From contig NC_090726.1 of the NCBI RefSeq assembly GCF_036898095.1, forward strand, positions 31,810,861 to 31,874,860: DNA of 64,000 bases. Direction: 5' to 3'. The position numbers and the translations under genes were made by a program. The DNA is from Palaemon carinicauda (lineage: Eukaryota > Arthropoda > Malacostraca > Decapoda > Palaemonidae). Shown here piece after piece: positions 11,884-22,974 of this stretch. Under the pieces are notes generated by a model. That model was not told the origin of the DNA and searched no databases. It worked only from the letters and a program-made list of their open reading frames with translations. The first letter of the stretch is position 1; the number at the start of each line of letters is the position of its first letter.

Positions 11884-11962
<79 letters not shown>
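11596..11962 (+). repeat. TAA-tailed repeat with long (TAA)n tail
   Basis: Runs from the 'cttgggtcgtgccatagcctc' block to CCAACTAGGGTTGTAGCTTA and then 25 or so TAA units (11,886-11,962). The best example of the 3' structure in the window. Confidence 0.88.
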
Positions 11963-11964
<2 letters not shown>

Positions 11965-13550
11965 TTAAGTGGTACTCGAATATTCGACGCTGATTTTATA
12001 CAATGTTATAATCAAAATCTATAGACCTAGTCAACAAATATAAACGGCGTGTCTATGCATCTCTTGATTAATGAAAGTATTAACTTTACCAAGAATATTA
12101 ATTGGTGCAAATATCAAAGCTCGACATGTTACAATTGTTTAAAGCATAAAATTGTGAATTAAAGTTTAAAAATAATGAATTCCATGGTTAAGGTAAACTA
12201 ATTAATTCTCAATGATGCTGATTTTTTCTTGTATTCACAAAGATTCTATAAACAGCATTCTATATTTAAATTTTGCGATATTTTTATCTGGACACCTCGA
12301 AATAGTGTTTGTATATAAGCGACTCGTGAGCTTGTCCAATGGGACCTTAAAAGCAGGTCACAACTTAACTAAGATAAATAATATAATGTAAATAGGTCCA
12401 GGATTAGAACTAAATTATGTTTAGTTATATTACTTTACTTTGACGGCTGTTTTTCCGGTCCCATACAGCAGGTGAACCTTACTCTACACGTCCTCCACTG
12501 CCATTTTATCTTGTTCGTTCGGAGTATTCAACATTTCATATCACGTATTGCTCATTTACTGTTAAAGTCAAAGGACTCGCAGAATAAGAAAGTTTTCAGT
12601 TTCCTTTTGAAAGCTTTAATATCCTTAATCATTCGGATGTCTCGTGGGAGCTTATTGTATAGTCTCGGGCCGCCTATTTAAAAGCTCCAGAGCCTACAGT
12701 AGACATTTATCTACGTTCCAATAGTTTGAAACCATCTGTAACTATGCTTGTGTCCTATAAGATACCTAACGTATCAGTTTGCAGATATTGTGTGACCAGG
12801 ACCAGGGACCCACCCCTTATACGATTTTAATTTTGGCGCCTCAGCCACCGACAGTGAATCGTGAAGCATCATGGGAGTCAAGCCCAAAACTTCCGGTCCG
12901 ACGTAATATTGTGGATGAAAATATTCCTGCTTTTCTTGGTAAAAGTTTTGAAATTGTGAGTAAATTCCACCAATTCAGACGCTCACAGATTTTTACTGTA
13001 AGGCTGAATTACTTTTGGTTCTCGACTAAGTGAATTATTTTGTAATATAGAAATTCTTAAATTTAATAAAATACACCTCATAGTAAAGTTGTATTCATTC
13101 ATATTTTCCCGTGTCGCATTTTTTTTCATTTTGTATGTTATAGGAATATTAAGTAAATAATACATTGCAGATTATCTTTTGAAAGCACGGCGAACATAAT
13201 AAAGGCCATAAATAACATTAGTTGATGTTAATGTGTAGGAAAGAGCCGCGAGAAAGACTGAAGGTGAATGACGCAGCTCTGATCTGAGGTCGTGGTGGGG
13301 GAAGAAGAGGAGGGAGGATGAAAGAATGACACAGAGTTGCCGTTTCAGCTTCTTTCGCGCTAGATATAGCGCGTTTCTAGAGAATTTAGCGTGTTTCTCC
13401 TATCTTGCACGGTTGAGCTTTTTACCGTCTTATAGAGAATCCGGCATGAAATATAGTGCTTTCCCGCTGATGGTATATAATATAAGATTGTATTTCTCTC
13501 CAACTTGATTATATTGAAATACTTTCCACTTTAAAAGTGTTATATCTCAA
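11963..13550. other. Unassigned spacer
   Basis: No supported gene. The frame at 12,472-12,681 and the one at 12,779-13,033 are open but show no domain I know; the first has the look of a decayed transposon end (inference). The remainder is A/T-rich. Confidence 0.45.
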
Positions 13551-13551
13551 G

Positions 13552-13866
13552 AATCGTGGTCTTCCACTGTCTTAGGGTAGAGCTCTCTTGCTTGGGGTTA
13601 CTGAGGCACATTATTCTATCGAATTTCTCTTCCTCTTGTTTTTTTTTTTTAAGTTTTTATAGTTTATACATGAAAGATCTTTTAATGCTGTTACCGTTCT
13701 TAGAATATTTTATTTGTTCATTACTTCTCTTGTTACAAGTTTATTTCCTTGTTCCCTTTCCTCACTTGGCTATTTTTTCCTGTTGGGGCCATCGGGCTTA
13801 AAACATCCTGCTTTTCCACCTAGGGTTGTAGCTTAGACAAGTAAAAATAATAATAATAATAATAAT
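13552..13866 (+). repeat. TAA-tailed repeat, 3' two thirds
   Basis: Starts at 'cgtggtcttccactgtcttag' and ends with a (TAA)n tail at 13,845-13,866, which abuts the 3' end of the minus-strand LINE at 13,868. Confidence 0.85.
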
Positions 13867-13867
13867 A

Positions 13868-15034
13868 CATATACCAAGGCATTGCCCCCAATTTTATGGG
13901 GTAGCCGACATCAAACAAATGAAACAAAAAAGGGGACCTCTCCTCTCTACGTTCCTCCCAGCCTGACAAGGGACTCAACCGAGTTCGGCTGGTACTGCTA
14001 GGGTGCCACAGCCCACCCTCCCCCATTATCCACCACAGATGAAGCTTCATAATGCTAAATCCCCTACTGCTGCTACCTCCGCAGTCAACCAAGGCACCAT
14101 AGGAAGCAGCAGGGCCTACCGTCACTTTCATTCCCCACAACTCCGATCCATACATCACAGTTGGTACAATCTCTTTCTCATACAGAACTCTCTTTACATT
14201 CATACCCAACCCTCTATTTTTTACTACTCCCTTAACTGCCCCCAACATTTTGCAGCCTTCATTCATTCTCTGACGTACATCTGCTTCCACTCCACCATCT
14301 GCTGCAACAACAGACCCCAAGTACTTAAACTGATCCACCTCCTCAAGTAACTATCCATTCAACATGACATTCAACCTCGCACCACCTTCCCTTCTTGTAC
14401 ATCTCATAACCTTACTCTTACCCACATTAACTCTCAACTTCCTTCTTTCACACACCCTTCCAAATTCTGTCACTAATCGGCCAAGCTTCTCTTCTGCGTC
14501 TGCAACCAGTACAGTATCATCCGCAAACAACAACTGATTTACCTCCCATTCATTGTCATTCTCGTCTACCAGTTTCAATCCTCGTCCCAGCACTCGAGCA
14601 TTCACCTCTCTCACCACTCCATCAACATACAAGTTAAACAACCACGGTGACATCACACATCCCTGTCTCAGCCCCACTCTCTCTCTGGAAACCAATCGCT
14701 CACTTCATTTCCTATCCTAACACATGCTTTACTACCTTTGTAGAAACTTTTCACTGCTTGCAACAACCTTCCACCAACTCCATATAACCTCATCACATTC
14801 CACATTGCTTCCCTATCAACTCTATCACATGCTTTCTCCAGATCCATAAACGCAACATACACCTCCTTACCTTTTGCTAAATATTTATCGCATATCTGTC
14901 TAACTGTAAAAATCTGATTCATAGTACCCCTGCCTCTTCTAAAACCACCCTGTGCTTCTAAGATTGCATTCTCTGTTTTATCTTTAATCCTATTAATCAG
15001 TACTCTACCATACACTTTTCTAACTACACAACAA

Positions 15035-15035
<1 letters not shown>
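13868..15035 (-). pseudogene. Non-LTR retrotransposon, RT half, decayed
   Basis: Minus-strand reading gives reverse transcriptase in two overlapping frames: MYGRVLINRIK, GGFRRGRGTMNQIF, FMDLEKACDRVDREAMW (15,015-14,690), then RQGCVMSPWLFNLYVDG and QLLFADDTVLVAD with catalytic ADD (14,690-14,351). The post-RT segment with KYLGS and the VMYGSELWGMK motif follows (14,338-14,120). A deletion at about 14,131 joins this to the 3' UTR-like end shared with the copy at 31,141. At least one frameshift near 14,690 separates the RT frames. The 5' endonuclease half is replaced by a CTA/TAA simple-repeat block (15,036-15,180). Confidence 0.85.
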
Positions 15036-15074
<39 letters not shown>

Positions 15075-15180
15075 ATAATGTGATGATGATGATGGTGACA
15101 ATAATAATAACGATAATAACAATAATAATAACAATAATAACAACAATAAAAATAATAATAATAACAATAATGCTGATGAT
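15036..15180. repeat. (CTA)n and imperfect (AAT/AAC)n block
   Basis: Thirteen or so ACT/CTA units, then a GATGAT stretch and imperfect AATAAC repeats. Confidence 0.93.
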
Positions 15181-16684
15181 GAATAACGAAAGAATTTAGC
15201 GTTTTTTTCTGGCGCGTTTGGAAGATCGTGCAGCACGTATTCAATATCAGAAATGGCAACCCTGGAAGAATGTAGAAGTTAGTTGTTGCTCAAACCTTGT
15301 GGAATGTAGACGTGTGGCCAACGCTTCCCTTAGTTATCTTGTCACACTTTTCGCCCACTTTTAATATTTGTTCTCAAGAAGCAATGGATTAAATGGACAA
15401 TATATTAAATAGTGACCGACTGAGTGAAAAGCATTCGCACCTCTTCTAATAGCAGTGAGGTAAAAACTGTTTGTTCGAAGAATTTATATTTTTTTTTTGG
15501 TGGAACTTTGTGAATGACCCGTATGTAGTTCAACGTAGGCCTAGACGTAAGTTCGTAAATGTTTAGGTGTTATTGTAGATTTTTTAACCATGCAGATCCC
15601 TGGATGACGGTTGGGACAGGTGTAATTTACACCTGGCATGGAATTCTGGCAATCGTGTACCCTAAAAACACCTGCCCTGGGTCATTTTAGTTTCCTGAAG
15701 TTTTACAGTTACATCGTTAGGCTGGTGTTTACCTACGTGACTGTTGCGTCTAGGCCTAGTATCCCATTTTTTGCTCATTTGTATCTTCTAAGGGTTTTGT
15801 GGGTGTCTTAGACTTCATTTGTCAAAACAAAAGACCAGAATGTCGAAGCATACCTAAATCAGGTTAGGTCATTCAAGTTTAAATTTTTTTTATGTCTTGT
15901 TCTCCAATATAGGTTCAAATTTTCCATGGATTTATCATGTGTCCCAGAAAATAATATATATAAAAAAAGGTTTGTTTAACCATTTGTTTTCCCCAGTATA
16001 TTTTCCTCACCCTAAACCCCAAGTTCATATAATAGTATATCATACTGAGTATTTATTAACTCCAAAAATAGCTGTCATTTTCGAAGAAAACAGCTGTCAT
16101 TTTCGAAGAAAACGGGAGTATTCCTGAAAATTAAAGCATTTTTTATTTAAAAAATTTTTTGTCCTGACTGGAACTTTAATAAATCAGAACTTTGTTTACT
16201 GTCATACTGCTGCAATCTAAAATCAATGGTAAATCATACCTAGGTCGGAAGAGGCTAGGCTAATAATCATGTAAAAGTATTTTGGTATTTCCAACATATT
16301 TTGGACTCTTCCACTTGACCTTAACATCTCTCGTTATTTTCATTTATTTTTGTTCCTTTTTCTTCTTTCTTTTCCATACCATCTAATAGTAGCCTAAACT
16401 AGACAACAGACTGTCGGGTAGTGTTACAGGACTCTATGTTCTTACTGTTGAATATCTTAGTATTTATGAAATGGTCTATGGGGAAAATTGTGATGGTTAA
16501 AGTGGTAGTGCCTTGCAAAACTTAACATCACTGTATTCCCTCAGTAATTTAGGCTATTTATTATGTAAGGAACAATATATGTTATCTAATTTTAGCCAAG
16601 TGTTGCTACTTATTTTTGTTAAATGGAATACTTAATTTCATGATAGTAACACCTCTTTATGAAGTAACATGAAAGGACCCAAAT
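15181..16684. other. Unassigned spacer, about 1.5 kb
   Basis: Unique-looking sequence without a supported gene. It contains a short tandem duplication 'agctgtcattttcgaagaaaa' at 16,069-16,112. A cryptic donor-like CAGTGAG/gtaaaa at 15,455-15,470 could belong to an untranslated exon, but nothing supports that. Confidence 0.45.
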
Positions 16685-17167
16685 AGTTAGTAGGTTGGCC
16701 AGGGCACCAGCCATACATTGAGATACTATGGCCAGAGGTATTGGGTCTGATGATTGGCCAGATTGTACTTCATTGGATCTTTATCTCTGGTTACGGCTCA
16801 TTTCGTCTTTGCCTACACACACCGAATAGTCTGGCTTATTCTTTCCACATTCTCCTCTGTCCTCATATACGTGACAACAGTGAGATTACCAAACTATTCT
16901 TCTTCACTTAGGGGTTAACTACTGCAATGTGGCTACTCTCCTCTTGGTAAGGGGAGAAGAGAGTCTTGAGCTATGGTATGCAGCTCTTCTAGGAGAAGGA
17001 CGCTCCAAAATCAAACCATTGGGTAGTCCCATAGCCTTCCACTGTCTTGGGTTAGTTTTTTTTGCTTGTGTGTATACTTGCACAGGCTGCTCTATCTTAT
17101 TTTCTGCTCTCCTGTCTTTTTTTTTTTCAAGTTTTTATAGTTTACATAAGAAAGATTTACTTTAATG
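16685..17167 (+). repeat. TAA-tailed repeat, 5' part
   Basis: Begins near 'ggttggccagggcaccagcc', the most 5' part of the family seen, and runs to 'ttactttaatg' at 17,167, where it is interrupted. Its continuation resumes at 17,629. Parts 1 and 2 together give the fullest plus-strand view of the element, roughly 0.65 kb. Confidence 0.85.
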
Positions 17168-17504
17168 GGTAAAATTATAGTTACGGACAAAACAACGTTT
17201 TGAATAAAAAAATAGTTTTTCCTGTTGTAAATAATGTGCTTTCACAGAATTTGACCTTCACTTCAATAGCAATTAAACCAAAAACCCGTTAGACCATCTA
17301 AGAATGTGGATATGGTTTCTCTCCGCTGTGCACTAGCTTCGCTCACAGATAAATAAAAAAACTCCCATGTACTTGCAAACGGTACATGCTAAGCTCCGGA
17401 TGCTAACCCCATTGATTATTATTTCTTAAATAATTGAGTTTTTATTTGATGTGAAAGCTAATGTAATTTTCTAAGAAAACAGACGTTTTTCTATAGGAAA
17501 ACCT

Positions 17505-17579
<75 letters not shown>

Positions 17580-17628
17580 CTCTAGTAGAAAAGCTTTTTC
17601 CTACTGTAACTACTGTATAATTAAACAA
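17168..17628. mobile_element. Insertion inside a TAA-tailed repeat, with 7-bp target duplication
   Basis: A 461-bp segment splits the repeat. The heptamer TTTAATG occurs at both junctions (17,161-17,167 and 17,629-17,635) and only once in uninterrupted copies, so it is a probable target-site duplication. The insert carries a run of about 70 T (17,507-17,580) near its right end. Its ends are weakly inverted (an 'aattatagttac'-like block at each). Part of it (17,318-17,395) resembles 19,405-19,490. Class unknown; a MITE is one option. Confidence 0.6.
17507..17580. repeat. Poly-T tract
   Basis: About 70 consecutive T. Such length is prone to assembly or polymerase error. Confidence 0.95.
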
Positions 17629-17810
17629 TTTAATGCTATTACTGTTCTTTGTATATTTTATTTTGATTGTTTATTACTTCTCTTTTTTTTTTCATGTTTC
17701 CTTTCCTCTTTAGGCTATTTTACCCGGTTGGAGCCCTTGGGCACATAGCATCATGTTTTTCCAATTAAGGTTATAGCTTAGCTTGCACTAATAATAATAA
17801 TAATAATAGA
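17629..17810 (+). repeat. TAA-tailed repeat, 3' part
   Basis: Continuation of the copy at 16,685-17,167. It ends with 'ccaattaaggttatagctta' and seven TAA units. Confidence 0.85.
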
Positions 17811-18000
17811 GGTTGAATAGCTAAAAATCTTGAGGAAACACTCCTTGTTGGTTAATGGTAAATACTATAATCAAGTCAAAGATAGATTATCATAGGTTAA
17901 ATTATATGAAACTTCATAGCCAATCAATTCATTTGGTATATGTTTGTGAGATTTGTGTTTAAAGTATCATGAGCTAAATCAAGCAATGTGTATTCGACAA

Positions 18001-18286
18001 TTAACCCTTTTACCCCAAAAGGACGTACTGGTACGTTTCACAAAAGCCATCCCTTTACCCCCATGGACGTACCGGTACGTCCTTGCAAACAAAATGCTAT
18101 AAATTTTTTTTTTTCATATTTTTGATAATTTTGTGAGAAAATTCAGACATTTTCCAAGAGAATGAGACCAACCTGACCTCTCTATGACAAAAATTAAGGC
18201 TGTTAGAGCAATTTGAAAAAAATATACTGTACTGCTAAATGTGCTGGGAAAAAAATTTCCAAATAGCCTGGGGGTAAAAGGGTTAA
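18001..18286. mobile_element. piggyBac-like MITE
   Basis: Bounded by a perfect 16-bp inverted repeat: TTAACCCTTTTACCCC at 18,001-18,016 and its reverse complement at 18,271-18,286, with TTAA at both extremities. TTAA target choice and CCCTTT-type termini are hallmarks of piggyBac-family elements. Inside the left end are two palindrome-like blocks (GGACGTACTGGTACGT and GGACGTACCGGTACGTCC, 18,021-18,081). There is no transposase, so it is non-autonomous. Length 286 bp. Confidence 0.8.
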
Positions 18287-18489
18287 CACAGATTACGCTG
18301 TATGATACTCTGGAGTAAATACTTAGGAATGTATATGACCTCCTGCAGGATAAACCTTCAGGACTTTTCTGTCTGTAACAGGACCGGAAAAACAGCCCAT
18401 AAAGTAAAAAGTCCAAAGAGCCGATGCTGTAACCTTTGGAGATTGGTAAATGTAATGCCTTTTAATTTTTCAGCTTGATCTGACTAGTT

Positions 18490-18620
18490 TATTACTAGCC
18501 AAGTATCAACCCTAGTTGGAAAAGCTGGATGCTACAAACCCAAGAGTGCCAACAATAAAAGCATTGGGGAAAGGAAAAAGAGAAATAACAAATAAACCAT
18601 ATGAAGAACAAGAAATAATT
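18490..18620 (-). repeat. TAA-tailed repeat, 3' fragment
   Basis: Minus-strand copy of the family 3' block, lacking a long TAA tail. Confidence 0.7.
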
Positions 18621-18654
18621 TTTAATATTTTAAGATAATTTTAGTCATTGTACA

Positions 18655-18960
18655 ACTCAGTCACAGCATGAATAAAACTATTGGAACACTTTGTACTACT
18701 GTACACTATTGAATTTCTTGATGGAGAAGGCAAGACTGTTGTTTACAAGATCGTTAAAGTTTGAGAAGATCTGAATGCAAAGGATGGTCAGAATTATGAC
18801 AAATCTTATGCCATATGCACCAAGCTAACTGAGCAACGGTGCCATAGATTAATATTCAGATCAGGAATAAGGAATTTATTAGAGCACAAATTTCTGTCAA
18901 ACAAATTAAGCTTTAGAGTCAGCAGCTGAACATCAGCGAGGAAAATAATACAGGACATGG
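18655..18960 (-). pseudogene. LINE C-terminal fragment
   Basis: The reverse complement matches the LINE ends at 32,024 (plus) and 33,345 (minus): the 'cataattctgaccatcctttgcattcag' block and preceding 'ttattcctgatctgaatattaatct' block. The frame is broken. It corresponds to the last part of a LINE ORF. Confidence 0.65.
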
Positions 18961-21308
18961 TAGAATGAAAATATCTCTATGCAAATTTTTTTTGTGCAAT
19001 TAAAGAAGCAGTAAACCAGATTTTGTTAAATATATGAAACTTAATTTTCAAGCCAAATATACGAACCATATATTTTTCCTACTCGCTATATTGTGATTTA
19101 TGCATTTCTGACTATGGTTATTGCTATCTTGTGATTTATGTATTTCTGACCATGATTATTGGAGAAAACCACCCGTTCATGTGTTTTAGGACCCCCTCAG
19201 ATAAAGACAAATATTGGGGAAGCCGTTTATTTTTTGGGTGGGGGAAATGCCCAGAACTAGTGATTTGAAGCAATAATAATGGTCAAAAATGCAAATTAAA
19301 CTCAAATTAACTAGTTGAAGAAATATATGGTTCATATAAGTTGTTGAAAATTATAGCACTGTATCACTATTCACTATGATTCACTTCATGTCCTTCTAAT
19401 GGTTTTTACTTTGCCATGGCTCGCTTCGCTCGCAGATAAACACAATCTCACTGCTCCTATGTTCTGGCAAGCTGTACATGAGTGTGCTGTGCACGCCAGC
19501 CCTGTGGGTCTCTATTTCGGGGATGTTTTTAGTTACTTTTACATAGGCAACAATAGCTATACGCTGAACGGAGAGCGTTTTCATCATAATTGCCGATGTA
19601 GATTAAATTACACTAAATTTCGAAATAGGTTGTACTTCCCTCTTGGAGACGGCTTATTGTGATGGTGGTCAAGCTGAAACTGAAGGAGGAGGGGGTAAAA
19701 ATGGCCGTTGTAGAACAACATCCGGGAACTTGTGGATAAATATTTGGAAGCTCACAGTTGGTTAAAAAAGCGGGGCAAAGGTTCTCCACAGCCTGTGGCA
19801 TTGCGTGGCTAGTCTAAAGTTGAATAATGATATAATAATAAAATATGTCAAGGTTAGAGAAAAAAATTATTTTTGTTATAGAAAGATTAATTTTCCATAT
19901 TGTATCCACTTCACAACTTTACAGATTGAGCTCCTTCTGTAATGAGTGTTCATTAGTAAAATTAAAGGTTCACTTCGAAGGGACTGGTTTTACATGCTAT
20001 AAATCATTTAAATTGTTGACTTTATTTAGGTACAGTATTCATAATTGCTGAGTAACCTTGAATTCTTACTATAGTTGTATTATTAACCCAAGATTTATTT
20101 CTTAGCTGAATAATAAACAGTAATAAAAGGAATTTGTTGTTATTGATATTAATGCACCTTTAATCACTATCCATTTTTCTTTCAGGATGGCTTCCCCTAG
20201 CACGTGAGGTCTCTACCAGATGTATTTAGGAGTCTACACGATGCACCTCCTATATGCCAGCGTTACATGATGGTGTGGTTTAGTGGTCTTACCTTTTTTT
20301 ATAGTATTGATGTGTGAGTGGAATTACCTCATGTCCTTTGCTCTTATATGTAAGTCCATTATAGCATGGCATTTGTCTTTTTAGCCAATTTTTGGCTTTG
20401 TATTTTTTATATTCATTAGGTTGTATAGTATCCACAAACTCAAATAAATTTAGCTAATTTATTACCACATGTGGAAATGCTGGTTTCTACTTTACTTCTA
20501 TTTGTAAGAATAAGTGAAAAGCCAAGACTAAAGCAATGGGGACTTGGTTATAATTTTCATTAGGTATTGCATTTATGGCTACATGTTCTTGTTCCCTGTT
20601 TGATCAGGGTTCTCTCCCTATTTGTTGCTAACCTACCAAGACCCAGTTAACAAAAAAGAAAAGCCTAAACTTAGAGGTAAAGTCATGACCTCATGTTATC
20701 TAAGCATTATAATTGCTTATGTCCAGGTCAGGGTTTGTGTAGATTTGGGAAATATAATAAAGTTTTTATGAAATGAAATTATTTATAGTAGTGTTATCTG
20801 TATAATTGACCCTCAAGTATTAACCAGTGATTGCTTCTGTGATGGCAAATATCTATATAATTGAAAAATTCAAAGTACACTGGGTTGAAATGATCACTTT
20901 ACCATAGCTTCTTACTTGCATGAGGAAAACTACAAGAATTTTTGAAATAAGGGCCAGTATTAGGGATGCTATTGTAAAGAGTAAATATTGAATGTTGATA
21001 GAATTTTGAGTCTTAACACTACAATGATTAAGTCCACTTTTTAAGGCACAGTACGTAGATGTGACTTCAAATCCGTTCCCGATAAGCTTGACTGTCCCCC
21101 AGAAGATTATGCAACGATTCAAACCCAAACCGTTATTCCAGCTCCCTCAGATGGTTACAGCTCTTTTGTATGTAAGCAGTTCAAGAGTAACTAATTGGGT
21201 GATTGACTTCAACGAGTTTTCTTACATGTCACACATCAACTAATAATTCAAGCTGGACTGGAATTTTTTTCTCCTTTTGCTAGATACTAAAGCTTGAATA
21301 AAATAGAA
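18961..21308. other. Unassigned spacer, about 2.3 kb
   Basis: No supported gene. An inverted pair of about 17 bp (cgaaccatatatttttc at 19,063 and its near reverse complement near 19,320) could mark a decayed MITE of about 0.27 kb. The 87-codon frame at 19,399 partly resembles the insertion at 17,168 and is more likely repeat-derived than a gene. Confidence 0.45.
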
Positions 21309-21490
21309 TTGTTCCTACACACATACAAACCCTTCACTCTTTACTATGGATATAGTGTTCCGCCGTAACTGGAATCTAGCCATAAACTTTTGATGCCAGG
21401 TGTTAACGACCCTCCGCTAGTTAGGGCGGTAGACCGGCCTTCCCGCTCACGCACTTACCCAATACGTTATGCCAGTCTTGGCCTTGGCTT
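21309..21490 (+). repeat. Left terminal repeat of DIRS C
   Basis: Inverted counterpart of the right end near 35,100-35,315. The outermost 38 bp are repeated in reverse complement in the internal complementary region at 34,981. Confidence 0.7.
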
Positions 21491-22039
21491 GGTAGAGTGA
21501 AGATTTGTCGTTTCGCTCCCCCGTAAACACATTAATTTACCTGGCCGTAAACTCACTGTATTCTTTCTATTTGCAGGTGTGCTTGATCTATGAGAACTGC
21601 TAATATGCGAGTTTGCCCTGACATAATTGGCTGCACTTGCGGCATGTTTATGTGAGCTTGGAAATGTGATTCTCATAACCTCTGCCTTGCATGCAGACTA
21701 CACTCATGTGGAAAGGCCTCTCCTTGCAAAGATTGTTGGAAGTGATCATTCTCCCAGTGGGATCGGTACAGTAGCCGGCAGAAGAAAAATTCTAAAAGGG
21801 ATTCTTCACTTTTGAGGTCTTCCTTGAGGTCCAAGAAATCCTCCCTTTTTTTTTCTGGCTCATCGTTCCATACCCACTGACTACTTGTTCTGCCTCTTCT
21901 GGAGGGTGGTCGAGCAAGACTGGTGACTGTTTGACCCTCAGACAACCCTTTGGTCTAAACCTTGGATATTCTCAGTCCTGTGATAGGGATACCACATCTC
22001 TTTCATATACTTTAACCTCCTTTGACACAACATCCAGTT

Positions 22040-22594
22040 ATGTTGTGTTCCTTTGTGAAGGGATCATTGGAGGCTCTCGCCCTTCGGGCAGGAGTCCTAT
22101 CCATATTGGAGAAGAGTGCTCTCCAAGAGATCCACGATGTATCCCCATGCTTCTACAATAGACTTTCTTGTAGAGAAGGTTTCTGGAGGCTGGAAACCTG
22201 TCATCAATCTCTGCTATGAACGAGTTTGTTCTGTAAACTCCTTTCAAGATGGACACAGTGAAAACAGTCAGACAGGCTGTCAAAGAACTTCAAGATCACA
22301 CTGGATCTCAAAGATGCTTACTTCCAGAACCTGATCCATCATGCATCAAGAAAGTACCTAGGATTCATCCTTCGCAAGAAGATATACCAGTTCCAGGGGC
22401 TGTGTTTTGGCCTGTCCACAGCCCCTCAGGTATTCACAAGTGTGTTCACCCTAGAATCAACCTGGGCTTATGCCAATGACATTCGTCTCCATCGTTATCT
22501 AGACGATTTGTTAATTCTAGCAGACTCGGTGAAGACCTTTTTCCTACACTGACACAAACTTCTTGCCTTTTGTCTCGATCTGGGGTTTGTTTAA
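22040..22594 (+). pseudogene. DIRS C reverse transcriptase, N-terminal part
   Basis: Several plus frames together spell a DIRS-type RT: an LEALALRAGVLSILEKSALQ-like lead, FYNRL, GGWKPVIN, FKMDTVKTVRQAV, LDLKDAY-equivalent remnants, IYQFQGLCFGLSTAPQVF and a RYLDDLLILAD catalytic block near 22,500. Frameshifts and stops interrupt it. It is cut at 22,594 by the left end of DIRS A and resumes at 29,466. Confidence 0.8.
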
Positions 22595-22607
22595 TTTTCA
22601 ATATTAA

Positions 22608-22767
22608 ACTTACCCGATAATCATGTAGCTGTCAACTCCGTTGCCCGACAGAATTCTACGGAAGGGATACGCCAGCGATCACTATACTAGAAGGGGGTGT
22701 ACTCACCAGCGCCACCTGTGGCCAGGTACTGCAGTACTTCTTGTTGACACCACCTCAATTTTTCCTC
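22608..22767 (+). repeat. Left inverted terminal repeat, DIRS A
   Basis: About 160 bp; reverse complement of 29,270-29,429 with almost no differences by eye. Confidence 0.93.
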
Positions 22768-22974
22768 TGTCATGCTTCCGGCAAGACGTTCATGGATACG
22801 CTTATAATTTTGGAGTATTGTTCACGGTTTTTGGTGAAGTATTGCTCTTAGATTTCAGCTTTCGCTATACTGGAAACTTTTCTATTAGCTTAGATAGCTT
22901 TTATTTGATTTGATTTATGGTTAACGATCTTTGGCTTTATTTGGAATCCCCCTTGTCTAGCTCTTTGATTCAAG

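Noticed and set aside
12472..13033. Two open frames of 69 and 84 codons
   Set aside because: No domain, no splice partners, and base composition like the surrounding spacer.
15455..15475. Untranslated first exon of the Pez-like gene
   Set aside because: A donor-like site alone, 24 kb upstream, with many transposons between; no promoter or transcript evidence.
19399..19662. 87-codon frame as a small gene
   Set aside because: Part of its DNA recurs in the insertion at 17,318-17,395, so repeat origin is more likely.
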